The notes: a model not told the origin generated them from the letters alone. DNA of 64,000 bases from Citrobacter sp. Res13-Sevr-PEB04-36 (GCF_015672735.1 NZ_JADABY010000046.1:28041-92040), one strand, 5' to 3'; shown: positions 28,191 to 40,377, counted from the first letter of the stretch. Numbers and translations: made by a program.

Positions 28191-29567
28191 CTAAGCAGTA
28201 ATTTTCTTAAATAAGTCGTCCAACAATGGGTCACCAATATAGTTTTTAATCAATATTAAAGGTTTTTCACTTACTCGTTTAACACGACCTTCAAGGCTGG
28301 CATGGGTAACGATAATATCTGCATCTTGTGGCACGTTTTCGATAGCATAATGCGTTACATTAATATTCAACCCAGCTTTTTCCAGACGCTTACGGAACGT
28401 GGTAGCCCCCATAGCGCTTGACCCCATTCCCGCATCACACACAAAAGCGACTCGTTTAATATTTTTATAAGAAAATTGACCTTCCTGCTTCATCGCCTTC
28501 ACAGTTCTGGCTGACTCAGAGAATTCATCTTCACTTTCTGTTTCGACGTTCTTTTCTATTTTCAGTATAACGGCGGTAATTACAAAGGTGACAAGCGTAC
28601 CCGCAGTGACTCCCGCAATGGTTGCCAGGAAAGAACCTTTTGGCGTCAATGCCAGATAAGCGAAAATCGATCCTGGGCTCGGTCCAGCAACAAGCCCACC
28701 GTCTAAAAGATGGAATACCCATGTACCGGTCATCCCACCTGCAATCATGCCAACCAGAGTTAACGGTTTCATCAGCACATAAGGGAAATACAGCTCATGA
28801 ATCCCCCCCAGGAAGTGGATGATCATGGCACCTGGCGCTGACTTCTTACTCATTCCCTTACCAAAGATGGCAAAACTAAGTAACAGACCCAATCCCGGAC
28901 CGGGGTTAGATGCCACCATGAAGAAAATAGATTTTCCGGTTTCAGATGCCTGTTGCATTCCCAGCGGGTAATACACGCCCTGATCGATAGCGTTATTCAG
29001 AAAGAGAATTTTTGCAGGCTCATTAATCACCGATAACAGCGGCAGATAACCCGCATGGACCAGAGATTCTATGCACTCTTTTACAAAGTTGTTGGCAATC
29101 AGTACGGCCGGACCGATAACTTCAAATCCCAACAGGCATAACAACATCCCTGCGATCCCCAGAGAGAAGTTATTAATAACCATCTCAAAGCCGGCTGGAA
29201 TACGTTTTTCAAGCAGACGGTCTATATGTTTAATCACCCAACCACCGAGTGGCCCCATCACCATGGCCCCCAAGAACATGGGAATATCAGCGCCGACAAT
29301 CACACCAATAGAGCCAATCCCGCCCATAACGGCACCACGCTTACCTCCCACCAGATGTCCCCCAGTGGAACCAATCATGACGGGCAGTAAATAGGTGATC
29401 ATCGGACCGACAATTTTTGCAAAATGCTCATTAGGCATCCAGCCAGTAGGAATGAATAGTGCCGTTATAAATCCCCAGGCAATAAAAGCCCCGATATTGG
29501 GAATGACCATGGCAGTCAAAAACCCACCAAAAGCCTGGACCTTTGCTCGAGCAGACTTGTTTTCCAT
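28191..29567 (-). CDS. cmtA: Mannitol-type PTS enzyme IICB, CmtA
   Basis: CmtA is the membrane IIC plus IIB component of a 'cryptic mannitol' phosphotransferase system. The 458 residues compare with about 462 in E. coli. The N-terminal two-thirds is the hydrophobic mannitol-type IIC domain, with GGHLVGGKRGAVMGGIGSIG and HFLGGIHELYFPYVLMKP. The C-terminal IIB domain has the phosphocysteine loop CDAGMGSSAMGA. The IIA function is supplied by the adjacent cmtB. Substrate specificity is unproven. Confidence 0.93.
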   Translation of the reverse strand: MENKSARAKVQAFGGFLTAMVIPNIGAFIAWGFITALFIPTGWMPNEHFAKIVGPMITYLLPVMIGSTGGHLVGGKRGAVMGGIGSIGVIVGADIPMFLGAMVMGPLGGWVIKHIDRLLEKRIPAGFEMVINNFSLGIAGMLLCLLGFEVIGPAVLIANNFVKECIESLVHAGYLPLLSVINEPAKILFLNNAIDQGVYYPLGMQQASETGKSIFFMVASNPGPGLGLLLSFAIFGKGMSKKSAPGAMIIHFLGGIHELYFPYVLMKPLTLVGMIAGGMTGTWVFHLLDGGLVAGPSPGSIFAYLALTPKGSFLATIAGVTAGTLVTFVITAVILKIEKNVETESEDEFSESARTVKAMKQEGQFSYKNIKRVAFVCDAGMGSSAMGATTFRKRLEKAGLNINVTHYAIENVPQDADIIVTHASLEGRVKRVSEKPLILIKNYIGDPLLDDLFKKITA

Positions 29568-29594
29568 AATATTATCCTGAAAGGAGAGTGAGAG

Positions 29595-30038
29595 TTATGC
29601 GCTAGCAATAATATCCGCAAGTTGTTTTTCTGACTTAGCGGTTAACAATGCAGACAGAGCTTCCTCTTCACATAACAATTCACTTAATGCCTGAATAGCG
29701 CCAATATGTGAATCAGCATTTGCTGCAGACAATCCAATTAACAATTTTACGGGTTCATCATCAACAGCAAACTGAACTTCCTGTTTGAGTAATGTTAATG
29801 ACATTCCGGTTTTTAACGCACCACATTCTGGGCGAGCATGAGGCATCGCCACACCCGGTGCCAAAATATAATAAGGTCCATTAGTGATGGTTGAGTCCTT
29901 AATAGCCTGAATATAATTGGAGTTCACATAATGATGAGTCAGCAAGGAAGACATAGAAAAATCAATTGCTTCCTGCCAATTCTTTGCTGAATTCTTAATT
30001 GAGATAGACGACTCAGGGAAGTAATCAATCAGTCGCAT
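29595..30038 (-). CDS. cmtB: Mannitol-type PTS enzyme IIA, CmtB
   Basis: A 147-residue PTS EIIA of the fructose/mannitol type, the same length as E. coli CmtB. The phosphoryl-accepting histidine lies in VAMPHARPECGA (about residue 74). It passes phosphate from HPr to CmtA. It is the first gene of the six-gene minus-strand operon, 27 bases before cmtA. Confidence 0.93.
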   Translation of the reverse strand: MRLIDYFPESSISIKNSAKNWQEAIDFSMSSLLTHHYVNSNYIQAIKDSTITNGPYYILAPGVAMPHARPECGALKTGMSLTLLKQEVQFAVDDEPVKLLIGLSAANADSHIGAIQALSELLCEEEALSALLTAKSEKQLADIIASA

Positions 30039-30355
30039 AAATTTTCCTTATTTTATTTTTAGGGTACGAGTTATCGTTAAAAATAAAATACTCGCGTGGC
30101 AAAATGAAATCAAACTGGAGGGAATACGCATATAGTGAGAAAAAGGATTTTGTAAAACCTTTAAAAACAACAAATTGAGATATGAATTATAAAAAGCAAC
30201 ACCAATAATGTGATGCGCTCTGCAAATAACAACCGAGGCTAAATATTGTATTTGTGACCCGGATCTACAATAAGAGGTTGCACAGATAAAAATAAATCAC
30301 TTTTTGATAAAAAAACGGGCCGCGTGAGCGACCCGTTATACCGTTGTAAATCTAA
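30039..30355. promoter_or_regulatory. cmtB upstream region and tktA downstream region
   Basis: These 317 AT-rich bases hold no gene. The left part should contain the minus-strand cmtB promoter. A weak CRP-like sequence, TTGTGA-N6-TCTACAA, lies at 30252-30270. The tktA terminator occupies 30311-30337. No convincing operator for YggD was seen. Confidence 0.35.
30311..30337 (-). terminator. Rho-independent terminator after tktA
   Basis: Stem AACGGG/CCCGTT, with extra pairing inside, is followed on the minus strand by a run of T residues. It lies 19 bases past the tktA stop. Confidence 0.85.
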
Positions 30356-32347
30356 TTACAGCAGTTCTTTCGCTTTCGCAACCACGTTGTCTACAGTGAA
30401 ACCAAACTCTTCAAACAGCAACTCAGCCGGGGCAGACTCACCAAAAGTGGTCATACCGATGATAGCGCCGTTCAGGCCCACGTATTTGAACCAGTAGTCC
30501 GCGATACCCGCTTCAATGGCCACGCGAGCAGAGACAGCTTTCGGCAGCACGGATTCACGGTAAGCGGCATCCTGCTTGTCGAATGCGTCGGTAGACGGCA
30601 TAGAGACCACGCGCGCTTTAACGCCTTCCGCAGTCAGTTTGTCCCATGCAGCCACCGCCAGTTCAACTTCAGAACCGGTAGCGATGAAGATCAGCTCCGG
30701 CTGGCCGGCGCAATCTTTCAGCACGTAACCACCGCGTGCAATGTTTGCCAGTTGCTCTGCAGTACGTTCCTGCTGTGCCAGGTTCTGACGGGAGAGGATC
30801 AGCGCGGTCGGGCCGTCCTGACGCTCAACGCCGTATTTCCACGCTACCGCAGATTCAACCTGGTCACATGGACGCCATGTGCTCATGTTCGGGGTCACAC
30901 GCAGAGAAGCCACCTGCTCTACCGGCTGGTGAGTCGGGCCATCTTCGCCCAAACCGATGGAGTCGTGGGTATAGACCATCACCTGACGCTGTTTCATCAG
31001 CGCAGCCATACGCACCGCGTTACGGGCATATTCGACGAACATCAGGAAGGTAGAGGTGTACGGCAGGAAGCCACCGTGCAGCGCGATACCGTTAGCGATA
31101 GCGGTCATACCGAATTCGCGTACACCGTAATGAATGTAGTTACCAGCAGCGTCTTCGTTAATGGCTTTAGAACCAGACCAGATAGTCAGGTTAGATGGCG
31201 CGAGGTCAGCGGAACCGCCGAGGAATTCCGGCAGCAAAGGACCAAACGCTTCAATGGCATTCTGAGAGGCTTTACGGCTGGCGATTTTGGACGGATTCGC
31301 CTGCAGTTTAGCAATGAATTCATTCGCTTTCGCGTCGAAGTCAGACGGCATTTCACCTTTCATACGACGGGTGAATTCAGCCGCTTCCTGAGGGAAGGCT
31401 TTTGCATAAGCAGCGAACTTCTCGTTCCATGCCGCTTCTTTAGCCTGGCCTGCTTCTTTCGCATCCCACTGCGCGTAGATTTCAGACGGGATTTCGAACG
31501 GCGCATATTTCCAGCCCAGCTGTTCGCGGGTCAGTGCAATTTCTGCGTCGCCCAGCGGTGCACCATGAGAGTCGTGGGTGCCGGCTTTGTTCGGGGAACC
31601 GAAACCGATGATGGTTTTGCACATCAGCAGGGACGGTTTGTCGGTCACTGAGCGGGCTTCTTCTACTGCGCGCTTAATCGCGTCAGCATCGTGGCCATCA
31701 ACGCCACGCACCACGTGCCAGCCGTAAGCTTCGAAACGCTTCGCGGTATCATCAGTGAACCAGCCTTCAACGTGACCATCGATAGAAATACCGTTGTCAT
31801 CGTAGAACGCAACCAGTTTGCCCAACTTCAGCGTACCGGCCAGAGAACATACCTCGTGAGAGATACCTTCCATCATGCAGCCGTCGCCCATAAAGGCGTA
31901 GGTGAAGTGGTCAACAATGTCGTGGCCTGGACGGTTAAACTGCGCCGCCAGTGTTTTTTCAGCGATAGCCATACCAACCGCGTTTGCAATACCCTGACCC
32001 AACGGACCGGTAGTGGTCTCTACGCCCGCGGTATAACCCACTTCCGGGTGGCCCGGCGTTTTAGAGTGCAGCTGACGGAAGTTCTGCAGCTCTGACATCG
32101 GCAGGTCGTAGCCGGAGAGGTGCAGCAAGCTATAAATCAGCATAGAGCCGTGACCGTTGGACAGCACGAAGCGGTCACGGTCGGCCCAGGACGGGTTATT
32201 CGGGTTGTGGTTCAGGAAATCACGCCACAGGACTTCGGCAATGTCAGCCATACCCATCGGGGCACCCGGGTGACCGGATTTGGCTTTCTGTACTGCGTCC
32301 ATGCTCAGCGCACGAATAGCATTGGCAAGCTCTTTACGTGAGGACAT
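30356..32347 (-). CDS. tktA: Transketolase 1
   Basis: TktA transfers two-carbon ketol units between pentose phosphate pathway sugars with thiamine diphosphate and a divalent metal. The 663 residues equal E. coli TktA. The ThDP motif starts at [41 protein letters not shown] and [18 protein letters not shown] are also diagnostic. It makes erythrose 4-phosphate, the Epd substrate. It is divergent from loiP, with about 280 bases between the starts. Confidence 0.98.
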   Translation of the reverse strand: MSSRKELANAIRALSMDAVQKAKSGHPGAPMGMADIAEVLWRDFLNHNPNNPSWADRDRFVLSNGHGSMLIYSLLHLSGYDLPMSELQNFRQLHSKTPGHPEVGYTAGVETTTGPLGQGIANAVGMAIAEKTLAAQFNRPGHDIVDHFTYAFMGDGCMMEGISHEVCSLAGTLKLGKLVAFYDDNGISIDGHVEGWFTDDTAKRFEAYGWHVVRGVDGHDADAIKRAVEEARSVTDKPSLLMCKTIIGFGSPNKAGTHDSHGAPLGDAEIALTREQLGWKYAPFEIPSEIYAQWDAKEAGQAKEAAWNEKFAAYAKAFPQEAAEFTRRMKGEMPSDFDAKANEFIAKLQANPSKIASRKASQNAIEAFGPLLPEFLGGSADLAPSNLTIWSGSKAINEDAAGNYIHYGVREFGMTAIANGIALHGGFLPYTSTFLMFVEYARNAVRMAALMKQRQVMVYTHDSIGLGEDGPTHQPVEQVASLRVTPNMSTWRPCDQVESAVAWKYGVERQDGPTALILSRQNLAQQERTAEQLANIARGGYVLKDCAGQPELIFIATGSEVELAVAAWDKLTAEGVKARVVSMPSTDAFDKQDAAYRESVLPKAVSARVAIEAGIADYWFKYVGLNGAIIGMTTFGESAPAELLFEEFGFTVDNVVAKAKELL

Positions 32348-32626
32348 TTTGACTCCAGATCGGATAATGAAGGCTGTGCCCGGAACGACTTGACGACAGA
32401 GCGTTTTGGGCTACGCCGGAAAAAAGTGCCAACAATGTAACCCAAGCCGCGTGTCATGTACATGGAGCATCCTTTTACCGTTTCAGAAATCTCTGGATCA
32501 TGCATATATGTTGCGCAATCTTCTCGCCCGCTTGTTGTTCTTTTCTTTATACTTATGGTGAGCGTCGCTTTACCTGCAAACGACGTATTTTTTAGAATAA
32601 TCCTGACTTCGTGCGGAAGAGAAAAA

Positions 32627-33385
32627 ATGAAAATTCGCGCTTTACTGCTTGCTATGAGCATGGCGACGGCATTGACCGGCTGCCAGAATATGGACTCCAA
32701 CGGACTACTTTCATCTGGCGCGGGCGCTTTCCAGGCCTACAGCCTGAGCGATGCGCAAGTCATCGCACTGAGCAACCAGGCCTGTCAGGATATGGACAGC
32801 AAAGCGACTATCGCCCCTGCCAGCAGCGAATATACCAAGCGTCTGAATAAAATCGCCACTGCGCTTGGCGATAACATCAACGGCCAGCCGGTGAACTACA
32901 AAGTCTATGTGGCAAAAGACGTCAACGCCTTTGCGATGGCAAATGGCTGCATCCGCGTGTACAGCGGCCTGATGGATATGATGACCGATAATGAAGTTGA
33001 GGCGGTCATTGGCCACGAAATGGGCCACGTTGCGCTGGGTCACGTGAAGAAAGGGATGCAGGTTGCGCTGGGAACCAACGCCGTGCGTGCAGCAGCAGCC
33101 TCTGCGGGCGGGATCGTTGGCAGCTTGTCGCAGTCTCAACTTGGCGATCTGGGGGAAAAACTGGTGAACTCGCAGTTCTCCCAGCGTCAGGAATCCGAAG
33201 CGGATGATTACTCGTATGATTTGTTGCGCAAACGCGGTATTAATCCGGCAGGCTTAGCCACCAGCTTTGAGAAACTGGCAAAACTGGAAGCCGGTCGTCA
33301 AAGCTCAATGTTTGACGACCATCCAGCCTCTGCCGAACGTGCGCAACATATTCGCGACCGAATGAGCGCAGACGGAATTAAGTAA
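32627..33385 (+). CDS. loiP: Outer-membrane lipoprotein metalloprotease LoiP
   Basis: LoiP (YggG) is an M48-type zinc protease induced at low osmolarity and anchored to the outer membrane. The 252-residue protein has a lipoprotein signal with lipobox LTGC (C19) and the zinc motif HEMGH at residues 130-134, with the third-ligand region ESEADDYSYDLL. The ATG at 32627 is preceded by GAAGAGA and gives the E. coli length. The frame is open for 57 codons upstream, but that part would hide the signal peptide. A BIME follows. Confidence 0.94.
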   Translation: MKIRALLLAMSMATALTGCQNMDSNGLLSSGAGAFQAYSLSDAQVIALSNQACQDMDSKATIAPASSEYTKRLNKIATALGDNINGQPVNYKVYVAKDVNAFAMANGCIRVYSGLMDMMTDNEVEAVIGHEMGHVALGHVKKGMQVALGTNAVRAAAASAGGIVGSLSQSQLGDLGEKLVNSQFSQRQESEADDYSYDLLRKRGINPAGLATSFEKLAKLEAGRQSSMFDDHPASAERAQHIRDRMSADGIK

Positions 33386-33397
33386 TCTTCAAACAGT

Positions 33398-33479
33398 GCC
33401 GGATGGCGGCGTAAACGCCTAATCCGGCCTACAGATTCAACAACGATGTAGGCCGGATTAGCATCAGCGACATTCGGCA
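33398..33479. repeat. BIME between loiP and speB
   Basis: Two inverted REP units (GCCGGATGGCGGCG...AATCCGGCCTAC and GTAGGCCGGATTAGC...ATTCGGC) lie between the convergent loiP and speB genes. Confidence 0.85.
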
Positions 33480-33496
33480 AAATAGTCCGAAACCCG

Positions 33497-34417
33497 TTAT
33501 TCGCCTTTCTTCGCCGCCTGGATATACAGCATTTCCAGTGCCAGTGTTGCCGCCGCCAGCGCGGTGATTTCAGATTGATCGTAGGCCGGAGCCACTTCGA
33601 CTACATCCATCCCGACAATATTCAGATCCTTCAAACCACGTACCAGCTTGATCGCACGATCGGAGGTCAAACCGCCGATCACTGGCGTACCCGTACCCGG
33701 AGCAAAGGCCGGATCCAGGCAGTCGATATCAAAGGTCAGGTAAACCGGCATGTCACCGACAATCTGCTTCACCTGCGCGATGATGTCATCCACGCTGCGA
33801 TCGTTCACCTGGCAGGCATCCAGTACGGTAAAGCCGTTGTCTTTGTCGAACTCGGTACGAATACCGATCTGCACGGAATGGTTAGGATCGATCAGGCCTT
33901 CGTTCGGCGCGGTATAGAACATTGTGCCGTGGTCAAATTCGCAGCCGTTGGCATAGGTGTCAGTGTGAGCATCAAAGTGCACCAGCGCCATTTTACCAAA
34001 GTGCTTAGCGTGCGCGCGCAGCAGCGGCAATGTGACAAAGTGGTCACCGCCGAAGGAGAGCATGCGCTTGCCAGCAGAAAGCAGCTTTTCAGCATGCGCC
34101 TGCAGTTTTTCACTCATTTCACGGGCATCGCCAAACGCATACACCAGATCACCGCAGTCCACCACGTTCAGGCGCTCGCGCATGTCGAAGTTCCACGGGA
34201 AACGGTTATGTTCCCAGGCCAGATTAGTGGAAACCTGACGGATCGCTGCCGGACCATGACGCCCACCTGCGCGACCGGACGTTGCCATATCAAACGGTAC
34301 GCCGGTAATAACCCAGTCGGCATCGCTGTCGTAGGGCTGGAAATTCATCGGCAGACGTAAAAAACCAAAGGCGTTAGAAACCAGGGAGTTGTCGTATTGA
34401 TGACCTAAGGTGCTCAT
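33497..34417 (-). CDS. speB: Agmatinase
   Basis: SpeB hydrolyses agmatine to putrescine and urea. The 306 residues equal E. coli SpeB. Binuclear manganese ligand motifs of the ureohydrolase family are present: [21 protein letters not shown] and [19 protein letters not shown]. It follows speA, which makes the substrate, with a terminator-like hairpin between them. Confidence 0.97.
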   Translation of the reverse strand: MSTLGHQYDNSLVSNAFGFLRLPMNFQPYDSDADWVITGVPFDMATSGRAGGRHGPAAIRQVSTNLAWEHNRFPWNFDMRERLNVVDCGDLVYAFGDAREMSEKLQAHAEKLLSAGKRMLSFGGDHFVTLPLLRAHAKHFGKMALVHFDAHTDTYANGCEFDHGTMFYTAPNEGLIDPNHSVQIGIRTEFDKDNGFTVLDACQVNDRSVDDIIAQVKQIVGDMPVYLTFDIDCLDPAFAPGTGTPVIGGLTSDRAIKLVRGLKDLNIVGMDVVEVAPAYDQSEITALAAATLALEMLYIQAAKKGE

Positions 34418-34442
34418 GTACTGACCTCTTATAAAATCGGTG

Positions 34443-34487
34443 AAAAAAAATCCCCTCCGCGTCGTTAAGCCCGACGAGGAAGGGATT
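34443..34487 (-). terminator. Terminator-like hairpin between speA and speB
   Basis: Arms AATCCC and GGGATT, with inner pairing TCG/CGA, are followed on the minus strand by a run of eight T residues. It should end most speA transcripts. speB then needs readthrough or its own promoter in the short gap. Confidence 0.75.
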
Positions 34488-34559
34488 GATTTACGTGACT
34501 ACGTGTATGGGCGAATTATCGCCGTTAATTTGTCCAGGTTCAAGCGACCCAGAACAACC

Positions 34560-36536
34560 TTACTCGTCTTCGAGATAGGTATAGCCGTACAGTCCAGCCT
34601 CGAACTCTTCGAGGAACTGCTGTTGCAGTGCATCGTCCAGATCGGTCTGTTTAACCTGATCGCGGAAGTGGGTCAGCAGCGTTTTCGGATCCAGCTGCAC
34701 GTACTGCAGCATGTCTGCGACAGTATCCCCTTCATCAGACAACTCAACTTCTACGCTGCCGTCAGGGAAGACGAACACGTCGACCGCTTCGGTATCACCG
34801 AACAGGTTATGCATGTTGCCAAGGATTTCCTGGTACGCGCCGACCATAAAGAAGCCCAGCATCGGCGGGTTCTCAGGATCGTACTCCGGCATCGGCATGG
34901 TGGTAGCAATACCATCGCCATCAACGTAATGGTCGATAGCACCATCAGAGTCGCAGGTAATATCCAGCAGCACCGCACGGCGCTCAGGGACCTGGTTCAG
35001 TCCTTCCAACGGCATGACCGGGAACAGCTGATCGATCCCCCACGCATCCGGCATCGACTGGAACAGCGAGAAGTTGACGTAAATTTTATCCGCCATCCGC
35101 TCCTGCAGTTCGTCAATGATCGGACGGTGCGCGCGGTTGCTCGGGTCGAGCTGCTTCTGCACGTCATGACACATGTTCAGATAGAGCTGTTCTGCCCACG
35201 CGCGTTCTTGCAGACTGAACGTGCCGGACGAATAGCCAATATGAACATCGTGCAAATCCATCTGACTGTCGTGCAGCCATTCACGCAGGGAACGACGGGT
35301 TCCCGGCTCATGCATCTCCAGCCAGGTTTCCCACATGCTTTGCAGGGCACGCGGCGCATCTTCAGCCGGAGGCGTAGCTTCGGTGTGTTCGCTACGCTCA
35401 ACGCCGATGATGTTAGACACCAGCACGGTGTGGTGCGCGGTAACCGCACGACCGGATTCGGTGATTACCGTCGGATGCGGCAGGCCGTGTTCTTCACAGG
35501 CGTCGCCAATCGCCCAGATAATATTGTTGGCGTATTCGTTCAGACCATAGTTCACGGAACAGTCAGACTGCGAACGAGTACCTTCATAGTCCACGCCTAG
35601 TCCACCGCCCACGTCGAAGCACTGGATGTTCACACCGAGCTTGTGCAGCTCAACGTAGAAACGCGCAGACTCACGCACGCCGGTGGCGATATCGCGAATG
35701 TTCGCCATCTGCGAACCGAGATGGAAATGCAGCAGTTGAATGCTGTCCAGACGACCACGCTCGCGCAGCATTTCCACCAGCTGCAGCACCTGATTTGCCG
35801 CCAGGCCGAACTTGGATTTTTCACCGCCGGAGGACTGCCATTTACCGGAGCCTTGCGAGGCCAGACGCGCACGCACGCCCAGACGCGGGATCACATTCAG
35901 ACGTTCGGCTTCATCCAGCACGATAGCGATTTCAGACATCTTCTCGATGACCAGATAGACCTTGTGGCCCATCTTCTCGCCAATCAGTGCCAGACGGATA
36001 TATTCACGGTCTTTGTAACCGTTACAGACAATCACGCTGCGGGTCATACCGGCATGCGCCAGAACTGCCATTAGTTCCGCTTTAGAACCCGCTTCCAGTC
36101 CCAGCGGTTCACCGGAGTGGATCAGTGATTCAATCACGCGACGGTGTTGGTTGACCTTGATCGGGTAAACGAGGAAATAATCACCCTTGTAGCCGTAAGA
36201 TTCGCGGGCGCGCTTGAACGCGGCGTTAATCGAACGCAGACGGTGTTGCAGGATCTGCGGGAAGCAGAACAGCGCAGGCAGACGCTGCCCCTGTGCTTCG
36301 CGGGCTTTTACCAGTTCGGCAAGGTCAACGCGCGCTTCCGGGACGTCTGGGTCCGGGCACACGCTAATGTGGCCGAGTTCGTTGACGTCGTAGTAGTTAT
36401 TACCCCACCAGGCAATATTGTATGTACGCAGCATCTTGCTGGCTTCCTGGGAACTCATTGCAACCTCCTGCATGGAGCGTAGTACACCCTGTCCGCCTGC
36501 TGACGAAGGCGAACCCATAGAAATGTCGTCAGACAT
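34560..36536 (-). CDS. speA: Biosynthetic arginine decarboxylase
   Basis: SpeA decarboxylates arginine to agmatine with pyridoxal phosphate and Mg2+, the first step of the arginine route to putrescine. The 658 residues equal E. coli SpeA. The PLP lysine is in YPIKVNQHR (alanine-racemase-like barrel). Glycine-rich [14 protein letters not shown] and the C-terminal [16 protein letters not shown] cysteine region are present. yqgB lies just upstream on the same strand. A long open frame on the opposite strand is a shadow. Confidence 0.98.
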   Translation of the reverse strand: MSDDISMGSPSSAGGQGVLRSMQEVAMSSQEASKMLRTYNIAWWGNNYYDVNELGHISVCPDPDVPEARVDLAELVKAREAQGQRLPALFCFPQILQHRLRSINAAFKRARESYGYKGDYFLVYPIKVNQHRRVIESLIHSGEPLGLEAGSKAELMAVLAHAGMTRSVIVCNGYKDREYIRLALIGEKMGHKVYLVIEKMSEIAIVLDEAERLNVIPRLGVRARLASQGSGKWQSSGGEKSKFGLAANQVLQLVEMLRERGRLDSIQLLHFHLGSQMANIRDIATGVRESARFYVELHKLGVNIQCFDVGGGLGVDYEGTRSQSDCSVNYGLNEYANNIIWAIGDACEEHGLPHPTVITESGRAVTAHHTVLVSNIIGVERSEHTEATPPAEDAPRALQSMWETWLEMHEPGTRRSLREWLHDSQMDLHDVHIGYSSGTFSLQERAWAEQLYLNMCHDVQKQLDPSNRAHRPIIDELQERMADKIYVNFSLFQSMPDAWGIDQLFPVMPLEGLNQVPERRAVLLDITCDSDGAIDHYVDGDGIATTMPMPEYDPENPPMLGFFMVGAYQEILGNMHNLFGDTEAVDVFVFPDGSVEVELSDEGDTVADMLQYVQLDPKTLLTHFRDQVKQTDLDDALQQQFLEEFEAGLYGYTYLEDE

Positions 36537-36544
36537 AGCGAACC

Positions 36545-36676
36545 TCAGATTTTATTAACAAGTGTAAAACAGTTGACTACTATCGCAATCCGAAGAGGCG
36601 ATAACAACCCATAAACAGGCAGATTTTCCAGCAGATAGTGCTGACGCTCCGACTGTGCGACCGGTTTCTTTTTCAT
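36545..36676 (-). CDS. yqgB: Small protein YqgB
   Basis: A 43-residue protein starting [18 protein letters not shown] and ending [11 protein letters not shown], matching E. coli YqgB in position, length and most residues. It sits 8 bases upstream of speA on the same strand and may be translated as part of the speA leader. Function is unknown. The longer open frame (24 extra codons) is not used, because homology begins at this Met. Confidence 0.75.
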   Translation of the reverse strand: MKKKPVAQSERQHYLLENLPVYGLLSPLRIAIVVNCFTLVNKI

Positions 36677-37455
36677 ATCATTGTAAACACGTAACCGAAC
36701 ATAATGCTGACGGTTCGGCGAAACCACGAGAAAACTCTTGTTTACCAAGAGCGCCCTTGTTCAGTCCTTAGTGACCGTTACCGGCTCTTGAGTCCTGAGA
36801 TACGCCGGGATGGGTATACACTTTATCCTTCATTCAGCCTCTTTGTTGGCTGCGCTCATTCGCCCCAGTCACGTACTACTCGTACGTTCAGGGGACTCAT
36901 TCACTTGCCGCCTCGACGCAGCATGAAAGATTTTGTGTATATAACATCGACAGGTATGCAAAGCAGAAATGCAGATTGCGGGGGACAAATGCACACCAGA
37001 ATGGTGTGACAGATTCAGCAGAATACAACGGTTCATTATCTCGTATCACCTCCACGGTTGCTCCAGACGGAACGAACCCACAAGCCAAAGCTAAAGTGTT
37101 AACCCGGCTGGAAGTGGCGACACGATGAAAACGTCGTGTGCTTTTTGTATAAGCCGCGCGCCGCGTTTTATACCGATAAGAATGCGAAAAAGCAAAAGAT
37201 AAATGCGCGCATTGCCAGCACCGTCAGGAAAAATTTCCAGTTACATTTTCAGTACAATGCGATCGTAATCAAAAAAAGCTGGAAATCGGGCGAAGAACTG
37301 TCCTAAAATAGCCGTCCAGATGTTAATCCATCTATACCGATTAACACTCAGACTGCCAGTGTCCGAACTCTGCAGACTCATGGTAGAATCTTCTACACAT
37401 GGCTATTCCACTCGACAGTTTGAGCTAACCAAATTCTCCTTAGGTGAAATTAAAT
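36677..37455. promoter_or_regulatory. Long yqgB-metK intergenic region
   Basis: This 779-bp interval between the divergent yqgB-speA and metK genes contains no protein I can defend. It must hold both promoters. Visible structure: a hairpin with CCCC/GGGG and ACGTAC/GTACGT arms at 36863-36894, flanked by CTCATTC direct repeats (36855-36861 and 36896-36902), and tandem met-box-like octamers at 37310-37333. Short open frames here (for example 36897-37088 minus) resemble the doubtful yqgC/yqgD annotations of E. coli. Confidence 0.5.
37310..37341 (+). promoter_or_regulatory. Candidate MetJ operator upstream of metK
   Basis: Consecutive octamers AGCCGTCC, AGATGTTA and ATCCATCT match the MetJ met-box consensus AGACGTCT at 6, 5 and 5 of 8 positions. 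They are arranged in tandem without gaps, about 120 bases before the metK start. metK is a known MetJ target in enterics; the exact site here is inferred. Confidence 0.45.
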
Positions 37456-38610
<1,155 letters not shown>

Positions 38611-38632
38611 TTTACTGAAGCCTCCGCTTAAC

Positions 38633-38662
38633 AAGACCAGCCTGCAGGCTGGTCTTTTTTTG
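38633..38662 (+). terminator. Rho-independent terminator after metK
   Basis: Ten-base-pair stem AAGACCAGCC/GGCTGGTCTT with a TGCA loop, followed by seven T residues. Confidence 0.95.
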
Positions 38663-38982
38663 CCTGTACATCTTATCTTCCCTTTGCCTTTGCCCTTCAA
38701 TGAAAGCGATTACATTAGCCCACTGTCATAATAGGCTGATTCCACATCCCTTTATTTTTTCATTTTCATTACTGTTACATTATTTTTCAGGAATGTCTTA
38801 ATCACAGACAATCACTCATCGCTTAATTTTATAAAAATTTATATTTTTCAGATAATTAACTCATACACCATATAAATACCAGTGTAAACGATTACACTAA
38901 TGTGATGTGAATCTCATTTTTTTACCCCGCACTCACCTACCCTTAACATCAACAAAAATAAGTTACCCAACCGGAGGGCATC
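38663..38982 (+). promoter_or_regulatory. galP control region with gal operators and CRP site
   Basis: No gene lies in this AT-rich region. At 38882-38897 the sequence GTGTAAACGATTACAC is a perfect fit to the GalR/GalS operator consensus GTGKAANCGNTTNCAC. A weaker copy, ATGAAAGCGATTACAT, is at 38700-38715. A CRP-like site TGTGA-N6-TCTCA is at 38901-38916. The arrangement predicts galactose induction and catabolite control of galP, and two distant operators would allow looping. Confidence 0.75.
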
Positions 38983-40377
38983 ATGCCTGGGAATAAAAAA
39001 CAGGGGCGTTCCAACAAAGCCATGACATTTTTTGTCTGCTTTCTTGCCGCCCTGGCAGGATTACTTTTTGGCCTGGATATCGGCGTGATTGCCGGTGCGT
39101 TACCGTTCATCACCGACGAATTTCAAATTACCCCACACACTCAGGAATGGGTGGTCAGCTCCATGATGTTTGGCGCAGCTGTAGGTGCTGTCGGCAGCGG
39201 CTGGCTCTCCTTCAAGCTGGGGCGTAAAAAAAGCCTGATGATCGGCGCGATCCTGTTTGTTGCCGGCTCACTGTTCTCCGCCGCTGCGCCTAACGTAGAA
39301 GTGCTGCTTCTCTCCCGTATCCTGCTGGGTCTGGCTGTGGGCGTTGCGTCCTACACTGCACCACTGTACCTGTCTGAAATTGCACCGGAAAAAATTCGTG
39401 GCAGCATGATCTCGATGTATCAGCTGATGATCACCATCGGGATCCTCGGTGCCTATCTGTCCGATACCGCCTTTAGCTATAGCGGTGCATGGCGCTGGAT
39501 GCTGGGCGTGATCATCATTCCTGCCCTGCTGCTGCTGGTTGGCGTATTCTTCCTGCCGGACAGCCCGCGCTGGTTCGCCGCTAAACGTCGCTTCGTCGAT
39601 GCCGAACGCGTGCTGTTGCGTCTGCGTGATACCAGTGCAGAAGCTAAACGCGAGCTGGATGAAATTCGTGAAAGCCTGCAGGTAAAACAGAGTGGCTGGG
39701 CACTGTTTAAAGAAAACAGCAACTTCCGCCGCGCGGTATTCCTTGGCGTACTGTTACAGGTTATGCAACAGTTCACCGGGATGAACGTCATCATGTACTA
39801 CGCGCCAAAAATCTTTGAACTGGCGGGCTATACCAATACCACCGAACAGATGTGGGGCACCGTTATCGTAGGTTTAACCAACGTACTGGCTACCTTTATC
39901 GCCATTGGTCTGGTTGACCGTTGGGGTCGTAAACCGACGCTGATCCTCGGCTTTATCGTGATGGCTGTCGGTATGGGCGTGCTGGGCACAATGATGCACA
40001 TTGGTATCCACTCCGCTGCCGCCCAGTACTTTGCCGTACTGATGCTGCTGATGTTTATCGTTGGCTTCGCGATGAGTGCCGGTCCGCTGATTTGGGTACT
40101 GTGCTCTGAAATCCAGCCGCTGAAAGGCCGCGATTTCGGTATCACCTGCTCTACCGCAACCAACTGGATTGCCAACATGATCGTCGGCGCAACCTTCCTG
40201 ACGATGCTGAACTCGTTGGGCAGCGCCAACACCTTCTGGGTCTACGGCGGCCTGAACGTCCTGTTCATCTTCCTGACCTTGTGGCTGATTCCGGAAACCA
40301 AAAACGTCTCCCTGGAACACATTGAACGTAACCTAATGAAAGGCCGTAAACTGCGCGAAATTGGCGCCCACGACTAA
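38983..40377 (+). CDS. galP: Galactose:proton symporter
   Basis: GalP imports galactose (and glucose) with a proton across the inner membrane. The 464 residues equal E. coli GalP. It has twelve membrane segments and sugar-porter signatures: [51 protein letters not shown] and [18 protein letters not shown] ribosome-binding site precedes the ATG. Regulation is described under its control region. Confidence 0.98.
   Translation: MPGNKKQGRSNKAMTFFVCFLAALAGLLFGLDIGVIAGALPFITDEFQITPHTQEWVVSSMMFGAAVGAVGSGWLSFKLGRKKSLMIGAILFVAGSLFSAAAPNVEVLLLSRILLGLAVGVASYTAPLYLSEIAPEKIRGSMISMYQLMITIGILGAYLSDTAFSYSGAWRWMLGVIIIPALLLLVGVFFLPDSPRWFAAKRRFVDAERVLLRLRDTSAEAKRELDEIRESLQVKQSGWALFKENSNFRRAVFLGVLLQVMQQFTGMNVIMYYAPKIFELAGYTNTTEQMWGTVIVGLTNVLATFIAIGLVDRWGRKPTLILGFIVMAVGMGVLGTMMHIGIHSAAAQYFAVLMLLMFIVGFAMSAGPLIWVLCSEIQPLKGRDFGITCSTATNWIANMIVGATFLTMLNSLGSANTFWVYGGLNVLFIFLTLWLIPETKNVSLEHIERNLMKGRKLREIGAHD

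Noticed and set aside
34440..35600. 386-codon plus-strand frame opposite speA
   Set aside because: It is a codon-bias shadow of speA, and its product has no recognisable fold or homologue.
36897..37088. 63-codon minus-strand frame ending SCCVEAASE, possible yqgC or yqgD
   Set aside because: It overlaps the repeat-like hairpin, has no clear ribosome-binding site, and the E. coli annotations in this spot are themselves doubtful.
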